Assembly: GCA_030272585.1 (NCBI GenBank)
Contig: BSYQ01000012.1
Location: 558,001 to 622,000 of the forward strand
DNA: 64,000 nucleotides
Reading direction: 5' to 3'
Source of the DNA: Bryopsis sp. KO-2023
Lineage: Eukaryota; Chlorophyta; Ulvophyceae; Bryopsidales; Bryopsidaceae
The position numbers were made by a program, and so were the translations under genes. Under the pieces are notes generated by a model. The model searched no databases. It saw only the letters and a list, made by a program, of their open reading frames with translations, and was not told the origin of the DNA. Position 1 is the stretch's first letter. Every line of letters starts with the position of its first letter. Positions 24,041 to 35,403 of this stretch are shown here, piece by piece.

Positions 24041-24825
24041 TCTTTCAATTGGCAAGCTGGAATAAGTCAGGCGGGCAGCTTGTACCTATTGGACTTCTCC
24101 CGAGCAAACGACGGTAACCCAGGGCGATTCTGCCCCGCTGCCCGGTCTTTCGTATACGCAACATCCGCGTACATACTGCCGAAGCCCGTCGCACTCGAGC
24201 TTCAAGAGGTTGGAGCGCGCAACAATCCTACCGTCTCGACTTCCTCATAAGATCCTCGCAAGAATATTTCGGCATGTCCCCGAAATTTATATCCGCATAT
24301 CCCAGTGCCGCATATCCGGGCTCCGCATGTCCGCATATCCCCCTTCCGTGGTTGGGTAAGATTCCGCGCCTGAACGCGAATTTTGTCGTTGATGCCTTTT
24401 GTCACCAGGGTGATAGTGATTTGGTGTTCGAAAGCATCGAGCAGCAAGCGAAAATTTTGGGGTAATGGGCGCCTTGCCGTTTTTCTTTTTTCCATGCAGC
24501 AAGGAAACGTCGATTTCAGCTTGGATTCCGCACCCTCTCTCCTATTTGTTTCCTTTCCTGTGCTGTGTGTTTTGTGTGTTTCTGTGCATGCAAAAAACAC
24601 CCCTAGTAGTTTGCAGTTCAAAATTCGTAAAGGATCTGTTCACCAGTTAATAGTATGCCTGTCCTGAAGGAAAGTATAAAAAAACAGAACGATAGCAGGG
24701 AGGCAGATCTGATTCGTTTATCGATTCCTTATAATACATAGGCTCAATCTCTCCAAAGACACCAGCTTGGCGCACCTGTTGGGGTCCATCATGCCCAGAT
24801 TCTCGAGAAACAGGAGGGTGTTTGA
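24041..24825. other. Intergenic; probably 5' region of the permease gene
   Basis: Should contain the missing first exon or untranslated leader of the permease. Includes the short CCGCATATCC repeat at about 24285-24350. No other gene recognised. Confidence 0.4.
24285..24350. repeat. Degenerate CCGCATATCC minisatellite
   Basis: Four to five copies of CCGCATATCC or a close variant (CCGCATGTCC, CCGGGCTCC) in about 60 bases. Confidence 0.7.
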
Positions 24826-25065
24826 ATGGAAAACTCGTGGAAGTCCCGAAATTGGGTGCTGCTGGATGAAATCAATCTCGTACCCCCGAAAGTCTTGGAG
24901 GTGCTGATTCCCCTCCTCCAAGAAGGTTGCGGCATTTTCACGTTCCAGGGACAGATGAGGTCATCCCTCTGGATTGGCTGTACGTTTTTGCCACGACGAA
25001 TTCTGCCAGTCTTGGAGGAGGTCGTTCGAGGCTGTCTAAGTTGTTTTTGAGCTTGTTGTTTTTAG
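24810..25065 (+). pseudogene. Midasin-like AAA+ ATPase exon fragment, frameshifted
   Basis: One frame reads NWVLLDEINLVPPKVLEVLI, the Walker B block typical of midasin (MDN1/Rea1) AAA modules. The FEW that normally precedes it is in another frame, and the following TDEVIPLDWLYVFATTNSAS then LGGGRSRL continues in a third. At least two frameshifts within 250 bp and no neighbouring exons argue for a dead host-gene fragment. The intact ribosome-assembly ATPase gene is not in this window. Other AAA proteins with the same Walker B style cannot be excluded. Confidence 0.55.
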
Positions 25066-25204
25066 TGCTGCACTTGGAGGGCCACAGCGACTGGGTGATA
25101 ATTAGCAGTCTTTTTTGCGAGATGGTGCAACGGGGGTATATATACCTGAAAGAGCAGTCATTCAACGATATATTCAATCTGCATGTTGAAGTCTAGGGGC
25201 GCGA

Positions 25205-26290
25205 AGAGTCTTTTTCAGCATGAAAAAAGCAGTACAAAATGGAGCTCTGGTTGCGCTACGGAAGACATCGCGATTGGGATTTCCTGAGGGAAATCCCTGG
25301 ACTAAATCATGTACATTTTCTTTGCCCTCCAAACTAGGCTGAGGTGCATGGAAGATTTCCAACTTGCTTACTCCTTTATTGTAGGGAACGAGGGCTGTGG
25401 CCTTAGATCCACCGTTCGACAAGCTTTGGTGACATTCGAGGGTGTTGTGCCAACAAAGAGTATCGTAAACAGCAATGGCCCAATCAACAATATCCAATAT
25501 CGAACAGTTTGTAATGAATTCATGGCAAACATTGTGTGGTGGGTTCGAATCCCACAATTCATACTGTGCATTACAAAATTTAGACTGCTTTCATTCAACA
25601 CGATTGCACCCTCAGTCAAACCCTCAATTGAATCAACACAATCGGCAACAGCGATGTCCCTGAGAACTTTTCACACAAAAATCCATGTTTGGGTACTCGT
25701 TCACATTTTTCTTTGGGTTCATTCGACAACCTTTTCCTTCCTGATCCATTCAGCCCTCACTCCTCTTACTCATACCTCGTACACATATAGTCAACCTTGC
25801 ATCACCCAGATTTCACTTCTCTCTTAAGATGCATAATCAGACAAACCAGACTCACCCCATTGCATCATTATCCAAGACTGACTCTGTAACAGTGAGTCAC
25901 ACTTTCTATCTTGAAAACAAAACAAAACACATGTGTCCCGACTCCCATGTCGGTCCATCTTTCAAGAAACATATTTTTTAAATCTATTTGTGAACTGAGG
26001 GCACTACAAGAATGCGAAACCAAAAATCGAATATGAACTAACTAATGTCCCCCTAATTTCCTTCAACAAACACTTCAAAATTGTCAGGAAAACAGGTGGA
26101 CATCAGTAATTTTGAAAAAGAATTAGGAACAAATTCAGGTACATATGCAGCGATGGGCTGGATTGCATGAGTTTGGTATCTCAGACAAAATCTCATTTTT
26201 TGCATGCATGTGGGTTCATCAATCGGGTCTCATCACTTTTGACTAATATAAAATAATATATACTATATATATATATAGTATATATATATC
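25205..26290 (+). repeat. Dispersed repeat family R1, copy 2
   Basis: Inverted relative of 1740-3245, with matching ends and middle, about 1.1 kb against about 1.5 kb for copy 1. It carries the same T-arm-like GTGGGTTCGAATCCCAC at 25541-25557 and ends in an ATATATA palindromic tract at about 26245-26290. It begins about 140 bp after the midasin-like fragment. Broken frames only. No target-site duplication was identified. Confidence 0.6.
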
Positions 26291-26751
26291 CCTTCCCCTT
26301 CTTCCGGGCAAATTTAGTCGGAATCTTCTTCGACCTGAATATCATTAATTTATTCTTAGTAAAAAAAATGTGATATTGTTTTATTCACAAGAATTGTTCA
26401 TCCAATGTTCAAATTTCTGGAGATTTTTTAGTTATTTTTTAGGAGAGGAAAAAAGGAGCGAAAAATCACAAGAAATAAAGAAAACAACAAGTTCAAAAAA
26501 ATTCACAGATTCAAGAGTGAAAAAAGAAAAGTTCTTACCTGGATCAGCATGCTGATCATGTGGTCAAATCCTGCCTCCATGCCAAACATCGCGGTCTCGA
26601 TTTCGTAGTGGGTCTAATTCACACAACGAACACACACACACATGTTGAAAACCAAGAGCTTTAAAAAAATCGACATCGCTTCTAATTCCTAAAAAATAAC
26701 TTTCCCCCTTTCTGAGTTGAAGGGCGACCAAGCTTTGGTGATAAAAAAACC

Positions 26752-26759
26752 CACCTGAT
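26752..26759 (+). other. 8-bp target-site duplication, left (CACCTGAT)
   Basis: CACCTGAT directly precedes the left terminus of the hAT-like element and is repeated exactly at 27771-27778. Confidence 0.9.
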
Positions 26760-27109
26760 CATACTATGGATCCGATCACGATCTAATCGGTCGTGGATTG
26801 ATCGGTCCGACCGATTAAATCGTGATCGGGTTTTTCCGATCAGATCGATCGCCGATCAAATCGGTTTGGCCGATCATCGATGGAGATCGGCCGATCACCA
26901 ATCTGATCGGCTGACCGATTTAATCGGCCAACTTTGATCGGCCGATCACGATCAAACCGATCAACGTCAGCCGATCAAGTGCCGACAGATCGCGGCGCTT
27001 GATCGGGATCGGGATCGGGATCGGAGATGCCGATTAGATCGGATCATGATCGGTCAATTGATCGGTCCATCACAAATGCCGAGAAATCACCACCCGTAGG
27101 TGTTTCTAG

Positions 27110-27182
27110 GGTGCAGGGATTCGAACCTGGGACCTAACAGACTAAAGACAGACGCATTAACGCTTGGACCACTCGGAGCCAC
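27110..27182 (-). other. tRNA-like sequence, left half of inverted pair (MITE 1)
   Basis: Reading the minus strand: GTGGCTCCGAGTGGTCCAAG (A-box-like), then GTCTGTCTTTAGTCTG and GGTTCGAATCC (B box, 27117-27127). Length and box spacing fit a tRNA. Stem pairing is imperfect, so it is tRNA-derived rather than a confident functional gene. Confidence 0.6.
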
Positions 27183-27268
27183 GGTCACTAGGTCATCCGT
27201 GTCATTATATACCTCAGTTTGTCGGACTGACAGATCACGTATATAATGACACGGATGACCTACAAACC

Positions 27269-27343
27269 GTGGCTCCGAGTGGTCCAAGCGTTAGTGAGTA
27301 TGCTTCTAATCCGTTAGGTACCCGGTTCGAATCCTTCCACCTC
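27269..27343 (+). other. tRNA-like sequence, right half of inverted pair (MITE 1)
   Basis: GTGGCTCCGAGTGGTCCAAG start, TTCTAAT in the anticodon-loop position (suggesting a TCT anticodon if real) and GGTTCGAATCC at 27324-27334. Its partner at 27110-27182 has a different anticodon-loop region, so the two halves have diverged there. Confidence 0.6.
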
Positions 27344-27918
27344 AGAAACACCTGCGGGTGGTGACTTGTCGGCATTTTCGCGAGACCGATCAATTCATCG
27401 ATCAAATGATCAATACCGATCATGATCGGATGCAGGTCCGATCACGATCACACCGATCAAGGTCAGCCGATGAAGTGCCGACAGGTCGCGGCGCTTGATC
27501 GTGATCGGGATCGTGATCGGAACAACCGATCAGATCGGTGATCGGCGAACCGATCACGATCACGATCAACATGTGATCGGACGATCAAGAGCACGATCAA
27601 CATTTGATCGGCCGATCACGATCACGATCACCGATCAGCCAAAAATGAAAAAAAAAAAAAAAAAAACCGATCATTGCTAAAATCGGTTCTAGGACGCAGT
27701 TATGATGTCGGATTACTGCTGTGACCTAATATTACCTTAGTTTTGGAAGATCGATCAGATCCATAGTATGCACCTGATTCCCGCCTCAGAAAATTTTCTT
27801 TCCCGGGAACGAAGCTTTGGTGGAAACAAAAGCACACCTGATTTCCCCCTCTGATTTGAAAAACAAAACTATTACATAACATACCTCAACCGACTCCAAG
27901 CAACTGATAGCCATCTTG

Positions 27919-28437
27919 TTACGCGAGGCGCTCCGTACGCCGACGCACTTCCGTGTAAAGAGTGAGAGAGGGTGGCGGCTGAGTTCCACAGGGTCACACA
28001 AAATCGAATCGAGTCGCACACGGGGTCCACAGTTGCACTCACAGAATTACTGACAAGCAAGGTTACATCAAGCGTCCCATCTTTTTAACTCCCGTTCGAC
28101 TTTCCCGAGGGTGACTAACCACCCGTAACACTCCCACTACCCTGACTCACAGCCGCCAGTTCTACTCCTGACTCACTCACACACTCACACACAGGCCCAG
28201 ACCAAAGCACGTTCCCACTCAGACTCAAACCCGAGACCTTCGCCTCGCGAGTCTCACTTTAGTTGATCGAACCACTGTCTTGACCAGGTGCTCTTGCGGT
28301 GGTTTCCTCGCTGTAGTTCGGTAGTATCTCCTCAGGGGAATGCTGTCATCTACCGGGGATGCATCTGACGCTTCACAGACGTCAGATGCATGACGCCTTT
28401 GACGTCTGACGTCCCTGGACGTCAGCAGCTGGTATCA
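27919..28437 (-). repeat. Short interspersed repeat S1, copy 1, inserted in an exon
   Basis: About 519 bp starting TGATACCAGCTGC on the minus strand and flanked by CAAGATG on both sides (plus-strand CATCTTG at 27912-27918 and 28438-28444). It contains nested palindromes of GACGTC and GATGCATCTGACG and a tRNA-like B box (GGTTCGAGTC-type). The host frame runs ...DVKM up to one side and AISCLESVE on the other. It could be a tRNA-related SINE, or a solo LTR (TG...CA ends with a 5-bp AGATG duplication). A second copy is at 53515-53985. Confidence 0.65.
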
Positions 28438-28820
28438 CATCTTGACATCTTTGCTTGAGTTTTCAATCCCTTTCATCACGTCGTTAACAGCCTCGGCTGC
28501 TTTCTGGATTTCATTAGAGTATGCCTTCATTTTTCCTTGAAGGACAACACCCTCTCTCCCGGCATCCTAGGAAAACACACACACACAATTTCACTTCAAA
28601 ACAACATCAGATCACAGGGATCGGCGGAAAATATGCATTTAGAAAATGAATCATTTTACTTATAGATTTAGCGCCTGTATTGTATTTGACCGGGAACCGA
28701 ATTTTTTGTTTCCTATATATACTTTTGTGGAACTTTGTACTGACCTTCCTTTGTTTTATTACCGACGCCAGCTCTGCCCGAAGGATGCTACTTTCAGATT
28801 GGGAGTTGCGAGAGCCTGCA

Positions 28821-29160
28821 TGATACGAACGTGGACTCTGGAACGAGTACACATTCACCTAAGTCAATCCAGTCGGACTGGATCAGCCTGGTCCGGTAAT
28901 CAGTGCCTGGTTCGGTACCAGAGCCGGTCCAGCAGTACAGTCCGACTGACCCAAGTGAGAGGTGGACACGGTGGCAGTTACCGTGTCCACACAATCCAAC
29001 CAACGGTCCTGAGAAGGATTTGGTCTGGATCTGTCGGTCCAGTGGACGCTGGGTCCGACAGCTCTCAACCGTTCCTTTTGCCAGGTTGTCGGTCCGGCCC
29101 CATATTTATTGGATCCGGACCGAGGTAACAATGTTCTAGAGTAAGCTTGTAAGCAAAGAC
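28821..29160 (+). mobile_element. Solo LTR of family A, left part
   Basis: The first 340 bp of a family A LTR, starting TGATACGAACGTGG, directly preceded by the target duplication CTGCA (28816-28820). It continues after the inserted element at 49486-49555 and is followed there by CTGCA. The two parts together equal one LTR length (410 bp). It differs from the inserted element's LTR at only a few positions, so it is young but older than the element inside it. Confidence 0.85.
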
Positions 29161-29570
29161 TGATACGAATGTGGACTCTGGAACGAGTACACATTCACCT
29201 AAGTCGATCCAGTCGGACTGGATCAGCCTGGTCCGGTAATCAGTGCCTGGTTCGGTACCAGAGCCGGTCCAGCAGTACAGTCCGACTGACCCAAGTGAGA
29301 GGTGGACACGGTGGCAGTTACCGTGTCCACACAATCCAACCAACGGTCCTGAGAAGGATTTGGTCTGGATCTGTCGGTCCAGTGGACGCTGGGTCCGACA
29401 GCTCTCAACCGTTCCTTTTGCCAGGTTGTCGGTCCGGCCCCATATTTATTGGATCCGGACCGAGGTAACAATGTTCTAGAGTAAGCTTGTAAGCAAAGAC
29501 TCTTATCCGTGTTTCCGTGGTTCTAGACGTAACGTCTACCACTACTCGATACTTTCCCGTGTTTTTATCA
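29161..29570 (+). mobile_element. 5' LTR of chromovirus element A
   Basis: 410 bp, TGATAC...TATCA ends. It appears identical to 49071-49480. A primer-binding-site-like TGGTTTCGGAGCGAG follows at about 29573. Confidence 0.9.
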
Positions 29571-29984
29571 ACTGGTTTCGGAGCGAGTTCCCGGACTCGC
29601 GAACCGCATCACCAAGGAGATCTATATGTACCCTTCGACACCTTCGAACCTGACCGACGCATCCACTGGCTCGGAGTTCCAAGTGCCAGTGTCCGCAGCA
29701 CCTACCGTTCCCGCTCCAGCTACCGTCGCGCATTGGAACGCGTTTCAGGTGGACTACCCAACGAGTTATCGTGGCACACCTCTGACTTTTGTTTCCGGAC
29801 CCAGCTTGGCCGACATACCTGTACCGCGTGGACCGCGAGACGAAGATTTGGAGAGCGTGGGATCCTGTGACTCCGTGTTCACGGAGGAACAGAGGAACGA
29901 CCCCGATTTCCAGGCCTTGTATCTGGAGGTACTCGAGGGTCAACGAGCCAGAGCCGCAGCCAGAGAGACCGCTAGGCGCCAGGC

Positions 29985-32165
29985 ATGGACCTTATCCCGT
30001 ACGAGGAAGCCCCAGCCTATCCCGACCATGTGGACGAGGGAGACGAGATGAGTTTGGGGACCGAAGACGACCCTCCACCACCGGCCCAAGGACCAATGTT
30101 CGTGCAGCAGAACTACCAGCACGTACAGCAGGTTCACGTCGAGAACAACCAAGCCGACGTACGTATGAACCAGCTGGAGGTGGACGCGGGTCAATGGGCG
30201 GACCGGACCGTGGCCAACCTACAGGCGGCCCTCGAAGAGGTCCGGGGCCAGCTGCAACAGCAACAGGAGCACGCAGCCGCTTTGCTGGACCAGCAAGCCG
30301 AAGATCTCGACTACCGTCTCGAGGCCCAGAGGAGAGAAGCCGAAGAACGGCAGGCGGCCCTCGTAGATCACCAAGTCGCGGGTCTCGCCGAGAGATTGGA
30401 GGCACAACGCCAAGAGTATGGACAACTCACCGCGGAGCTGGAGCGCCGTCTCCAACTGAGCCAGGACCGTTTGGCCGCCAAGGCAGAGGACGATGTCAAG
30501 AACCTTGGGGCCAGGACCGAGTATCTCACACATCAGCTCAACGACAACAAGGTCGCAGTAGCTACACTCGACGTGGTTACCAAGGAGTTGGAGAAGGACA
30601 AGGACCGACTTTGGCGCGAGACAGAAGCCAAACCCAACGTGGAAGAGCTCGTCAAGTTATGGTCCAAACAGGTGCCCACCGGACCGCAACACGTTCCCGT
30701 GTACGTTGGAACGCAGACGGTCCAGGCACCAACGGCTCCACCTTTGGTACCCGTGGTCACGACAGGGCTGACCGGTGTACCGGCCGTGCCACCAACAGTA
30801 GCCACTTCGTCAGGGCAATCTCCAGCACCGCTGGTATCACCTATGGACGTCAACGCCGCACCTTTACCTGTGCTCCTACCTCCCAGAGGAACCGCCGACC
30901 CAGGACCCAGGTTGAACCGCAGACCAGGTCCCGTTATTCGAGACCAAACTACCGACCAAGGCAGACCATGGCCCGCAGCACAAGTGCCACCAGGAGCCAT
31001 GCAGCAGACGAGTGGTCGGGGAGGGTTCAACTCCGGATCGGACCCATTCGCTGGGATGGGATCATACGCATCAGTGGGCCAACAAGACCCAACTGGACAG
31101 ATGAACCGGCGACAAGGAACGCACCCAGCAGGCGGCGGTGGAGGCGGTGGAGGCGATGACGATGATGATGGACCAGACGGATCGAGGCGACCAGGAGGGC
31201 CAGGAGGACCCAATGGACCAGGAGGACCAGGAGGGCCAGGAGGACCGGGTGGACCAGGTGGACCAGGACCAGGTGGACCAGGCGGACCAGGAGGTCCGGG
31301 AGGACCACCAGGACCAGGCGCACCAAACCCACCGGATGGACGCAACCCTCTGCGCCACTTGAAGTTGCAGATGCCTAAACCCTACACAGGTGACCACGAT
31401 GTGTCCGTCACCGAGTGGGTTATGCAAATGGGCAGGTGGTTGCGGGCCCAAGATGTCCCTGAGGTCCAGTGGATCCGAGTGCTGTCGGCCCACGTTGGAG
31501 GAGCGGCCTCGCGTTGGATGAACTTGCAGGAGCTTCGCATGGCTGAGGGGAGACGCCAACCCTTCGCTGATTGGCAAGAGTGGGCAACGGAGGCACGACG
31601 CCAATTTGAGCCTACGACTTCGACGGAACGGGCCCGGACCGAGCTACGTGGCCTCAAGCAGGGAGGGACCGTGCGTGACTACGTGCGCCGGTTCCAGCAC
31701 ATTTGTTTTCGCATCCCGGACATGACGGAGGCGGAGATGTTTTCGACGTTCGTCGCTGGGTTACGAGACCCTCTTCGCACTACTATCGCTGGATTCGTGC
31801 GAGGGGATGTGCAGGAAGCGATTGAAATGGCTGAACGACTCGACGGTGTCCGGACCCTACATCCACATTCCGGTGCCAGGGGCCAAGGAGGCAGACCAAG
31901 ATGGAACCGACGAAGCCGAGTCAACAGCATTGGCGATGGACCGCGTGAGGACCGACTTGGAGCCATTGGAGACCGAGGCCGTGGCCGTGGCCGTGGCCGA
32001 GGAGGCGGAGGCCGAGGCAGAGGCCGTGGCACTGGAGGCCGACAAGGCGGAAGAGGGAATCCAGGAGGCGGCGGCAGGGGACAAATGTCGTGTTATCTCT
32101 GTGGAGGCAACCATGGAGTGCGATATTGTCCGAAACTGTCCGACGCCAAGAGATCAGTAAATTGA
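29985..32165 (+). mobile_element. Element A gag region
   Basis: Long frame with a coiled N-terminal half rich in Gln/Glu, a collagen-like Gly-Pro-Gly tract at about 31180-31320, a retrotransposon gag domain (PFADWQEWATEARRQFEP type) and a C-terminal RGRGRG stretch ending in a CCHC zinc knuckle (CYLCGGNHGVRYCP). A shorter open frame (29626-30051) precedes and overlaps it. Treated as part of a fossil element. Confidence 0.85.
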
Positions 32166-32471
32166 AGGTCCGAGGCGCAGGACCACCAGCCTTGGACCAG
32201 GAAACGGGTGGTGATGAGGCCAGCGATCCGGGAGATCAAGGGCAAAGGGAAAAAAGAGTACGCTGGAAAGACCAGCCGGAAGAACCGAAACACAGCTCCA
32301 GTCCGCAAGACAGTCCCCAAGATACAGCAGATGTGCGGACCGGGTCACCAGGGACGGGACCCTTGAGAGGAGCCACCGACGGTCAAGGGCAAGAACAGCC
32401 CGTGGGGCCATCGGACCACTCGGAGCGTGATGCATCACTTGAACCAGGGAAAGGTCAAGGAGCTACCGAGG

Positions 32472-32711
32472 TGTTATGCCCTCCTTGCCTGAGTGTGCCG
32501 CCTCCACTAGCCACGTGGGTGGCGTGGTGTAGTGGGTGGTCGATGTCACATCCCCCTGATGGGTGATGTGACTGGACAGGGTGTCCGCCTAGCTTGCTAG
32601 GTTCCTCCACGTGGTTGATGGGACCCATGGGGTTGGAGGGTTAAAGGACTTCAAGGGGCTGTCCAAGGGGCTTCTTTTGGCGACAAGGTCGTGCAGGAGA
32701 GGTTCTAAACA
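32472..32711 (+). mobile_element. 5' LTR of chromovirus element B
   Basis: 240 bp, TGTTATGCCC...TTCTAAACA. Appears identical to 43169-43408. A primer-binding-like TTGGTTTCGGAGC follows immediately. Confidence 0.9.
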
Positions 32712-33334
32712 GTTGGTTTCGGAGCAAGTGACGATAAGCGCACGTTTTTGGCTGCTACAGCTCGCACACGTATCGGAATTGGGATTCCAAGGTTGCAAAA
32801 AGTATCTACAGAAAAAGAGCTTTCCAGAACATTTTGTCGCTAGGTTATCGGAGTTCAGACGAGAGAGTTATGGCCGTTTGAAGATCCTGACGTTTTTCAG
32901 GGTGGCCTATAAGGTTTCGTTTGAGTTCGCGAGGGAACGCTTGGGTTGTTTTCACTTTTCCTGAGTGGTTTACCCTAGGTTAGGGTAAGGGTCAGGTCAA
33001 GTACCCTAAGACAAGTGTTGGAGAGTTTTGGTGGTGCTGTGTGCTTGTTTGGGTCCATAGGGCTTGTTGCTACTCAAAGGGGTGTTTTCTTTTGGGTGGT
33101 TAAGCAAGTACAAGTGGGCTGAGGTTTTTTCTGGAAACCCACAGACATTTGTGAGGGCTGTGACTGGGGTTGCTGAGATTTATTCTCCTTGAGCTAAGAT
33201 CAAGACCCTAGAGAGCTCTAGTGTGTGTGTGTGTGTGCTCTCGAGAAGCCTTAGTGCTACATAGCATACCAAGGGCAGTTGTGTCTTGGATGGTGGAAAG
33301 AGTACAGTTGAACTGAGGTGCTTGGAGAGCTTCA

Positions 33335-34910
33335 GTGAGTGAGTTTCCCTTTTATTTGGTCAATAGAAGGTGTGAGGAAATGGCTCAACCAGAGGGGTCT
33401 ACTGGCCTTGAGGTTCAAGACTTGGTCGGAGGTCAGACCGAGGAGCCAGAAATGGTAGCTCCCACAGTTGCAGAGTTGCAAAGGGAGTTGGTTTTGTTGA
33501 GAACCCAGCAAGAAAAATTTCAGAAAGAGGTCGAAAGCCGCAGAGGTGCTAAAAGGTCCGCGGTTGGAAAACCGGACAAGTTCGATGGACAATGTCCATG
33601 GGCTGAGCACAAGGTGACCTTAGAAATTTTCTGGAATGCTGAGGGTGTGCCTCGTTCCGAGTGGGGTAAAATAGGTCCAACCTATTTGGGTCCCAAGGGG
33701 ATCAAACACCTCATTGCACGTGTGGGTGAGGACAGTGTGTCCCAAGGTGCCCTATCGTGGGAGGATATGTGTACCGCCATGGATGATGGTAGTTTTGGTG
33801 AGTTGGCAACAGAGTATGCCATAACTCAAAAACTAGCCACATTCAGGGACCATATCAATCGGAAATGTGACACTGGAGAGTATGTTCGTCAGATGGACAC
33901 ATACTTTACCCTGCGTAAGACCAAGGTGGATGATATCACCAAGATTTGGTTCTTACACCGCAACTTGCACAGTGTGTTGAAAGAAGCGGTTGCAACGGAT
34001 ACTTCGGGAAAGGAATGGACCTCGTATGAGGATTTCCGATCTCATGTGTTGGCAAAAGGGGTTTCGCACGATGAGCGAACGCCAGTGTTGTCACAGAAGA
34101 GTGACAAAGAGGACAAGAAGAGCAATAAACGCAATGAAACAAACGAAAAGAGCAGAGGGTCGAATAGTCGAAAGAAGTTTCGATCGACTCCGGCTTTCAC
34201 ACCAGGTCGTGGTGGTGATTCTCAACCAACGCGGATGCGTCGGGGAAATGAGAAACGCTCTTTTGGCTTGAGTCCGAAGGAACTCGAGAGGCGTAGAGCT
34301 GCCAGTTTGTGTTTCAAGTGCGTTGCACCATACCAACCGGGTCACGTGTGTGATTCTGGAACGGTAAGTAAGGGTGTGTTTGCTTGTTTCGGGAAAGAAG
34401 TTTTTCCAACAGTTGTGGAACATGCCACAGAAAAATCTGATCCAGTGGATGCAGATGTGTTGGAACCCGAACAAACCATTTCATCAAAGACGAATCCTGA
34501 CCAGGTTATGTCTGTTGATAGAAATGAGAGTGGAACTCAAGAGGAGGATGAGATGGTCGTCGATCCCGTTGGGGACGTCCATAATCCTGTACTCGAGAGT
34601 GAGAAGGAGAAGGTGCCAGAGAAAGATTGCGTCTCTGGGATGCGACTCTTGGATACGGAATTTCATCGTTTGCAAGAAGCGAGTAGAGAGTTTACTTTGG
34701 ACTCGCACTATGGGAAGAACCGCTCTGTGCGGGGTAGAAAAATCACGTTCGATTTCCGCCGAAAACTGAAGTCGCGAAAATCGACGCGACAGAGAGAGGG
34801 AATGGTAGGAAACACCTGGGTTCGACTCCCAGGCATTCCCGTCACGATCTGGGGCGGAAAAACGGAGTCGCTGGCGAAGTCGTCAGCGACGGACGAAATG
34901 GCGAAACTCT
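33335..34910 (+). mobile_element. Element B gag region
   Basis: Open frame with a gag-like core (GEYVRQMDTYFTLRKTKVDD) and a Cys/His motif (CFKCVAPYQPGHVC) near its middle, followed by an acidic spacer. The frame runs on into the inserted element at about 34911. Confidence 0.75.
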
Positions 34911-35009
34911 ACCCCGCACAGTCAACCCCGCACAGGACAGTAACCCCGTACAGGACTCTGTGCGGGGTTAGTATCCTGTGCGGCGTAGGGTTGACGTCAC
35001 CGAATCGCG

Positions 35010-35403
35010 AAATGCGGTGGATGGTGTGATCTGTCACACTCGTTTGGAATGCCAGTTCGCAGATCTCAATTGCGTGCTGGAGTCGAACGAAAATGGCCAG
35101 GGGAGGGAGCACTCGATCGAGTCCCTCGCGAGGTACTCGCGGACCTCCCATAGGCTGAGAGCCATGCGGTCGACGGAGGATTGCTGCCATGCGTGGTCCA
35201 AGCGTCAGAACGAGATCTTTGGAGGTCGGTTGGTGAAAAGAGGTCATGGACGACGCCTGCGTACTCGGCAATCCTCCAGTGAGCCACGCTTTCGACGCAT
35301 CCCCAAGCACGGCCTCGGGCTCTGCTTCGAGCAGCGCCGCGAGATTCTTACACGAGCGACGCATCGCGCAACGCAGCTCCCCTGGGTTTTCCCACCAGTT
35401 CAA
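35010..35403 (-). pseudogene. Unrecognised exon-like stretch inside the capturing element
   Basis: Minus-strand frame open for about 130 codons, GC-rich and with normal protein composition (NLAALLEAEPEAVLGDASKA, then LTLGPRMAAILRRPHG). It is unlike both the Ty3 proteins and the ASNSD1-like fragment. Possibly a second captured host fragment. Not identified. Confidence 0.3.

Larger units (their letters stand above)
26760..27770. mobile_element. hAT-like foldback MITE no. 1 with inverted tRNA-like pair
   Basis: A 1011-bp non-autonomous element bounded by CATACTATGGATC and its reverse complement GATCCATAGTATG (17 of 18 positions match when extended), flanked by the 8-bp duplication CACCTGAT. Eight-base duplications fit the hAT superfamily. 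Both arms are packed with GATCGG/CCGATC motifs, so each arm can pair with the other. The centre is a long palindrome holding two oppositely oriented tRNA-like sequences. No transposase frame is present. It lies in an intron, or at an exon edge, of the coiled-coil host gene. Confidence 0.85.

Noticed and set aside
27110-27343. Pair of functional tRNA genes
   Set aside because: Box motifs are good but stems pair poorly, and both copies lie at the centre of a MITE palindrome. They are better called tRNA-like sequences.
29789-31159. Plus-strand 456-codon Arg-rich open frame
   Set aside because: Out-of-frame shadow over the gag region, with Arg-rich composition typical of shifted GC-rich codons and no domain.
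30533-31345. Minus-strand Pro/Gly-rich open frame
   Set aside because: Antisense of the Gly-Pro tract in element A gag, with no independent support.
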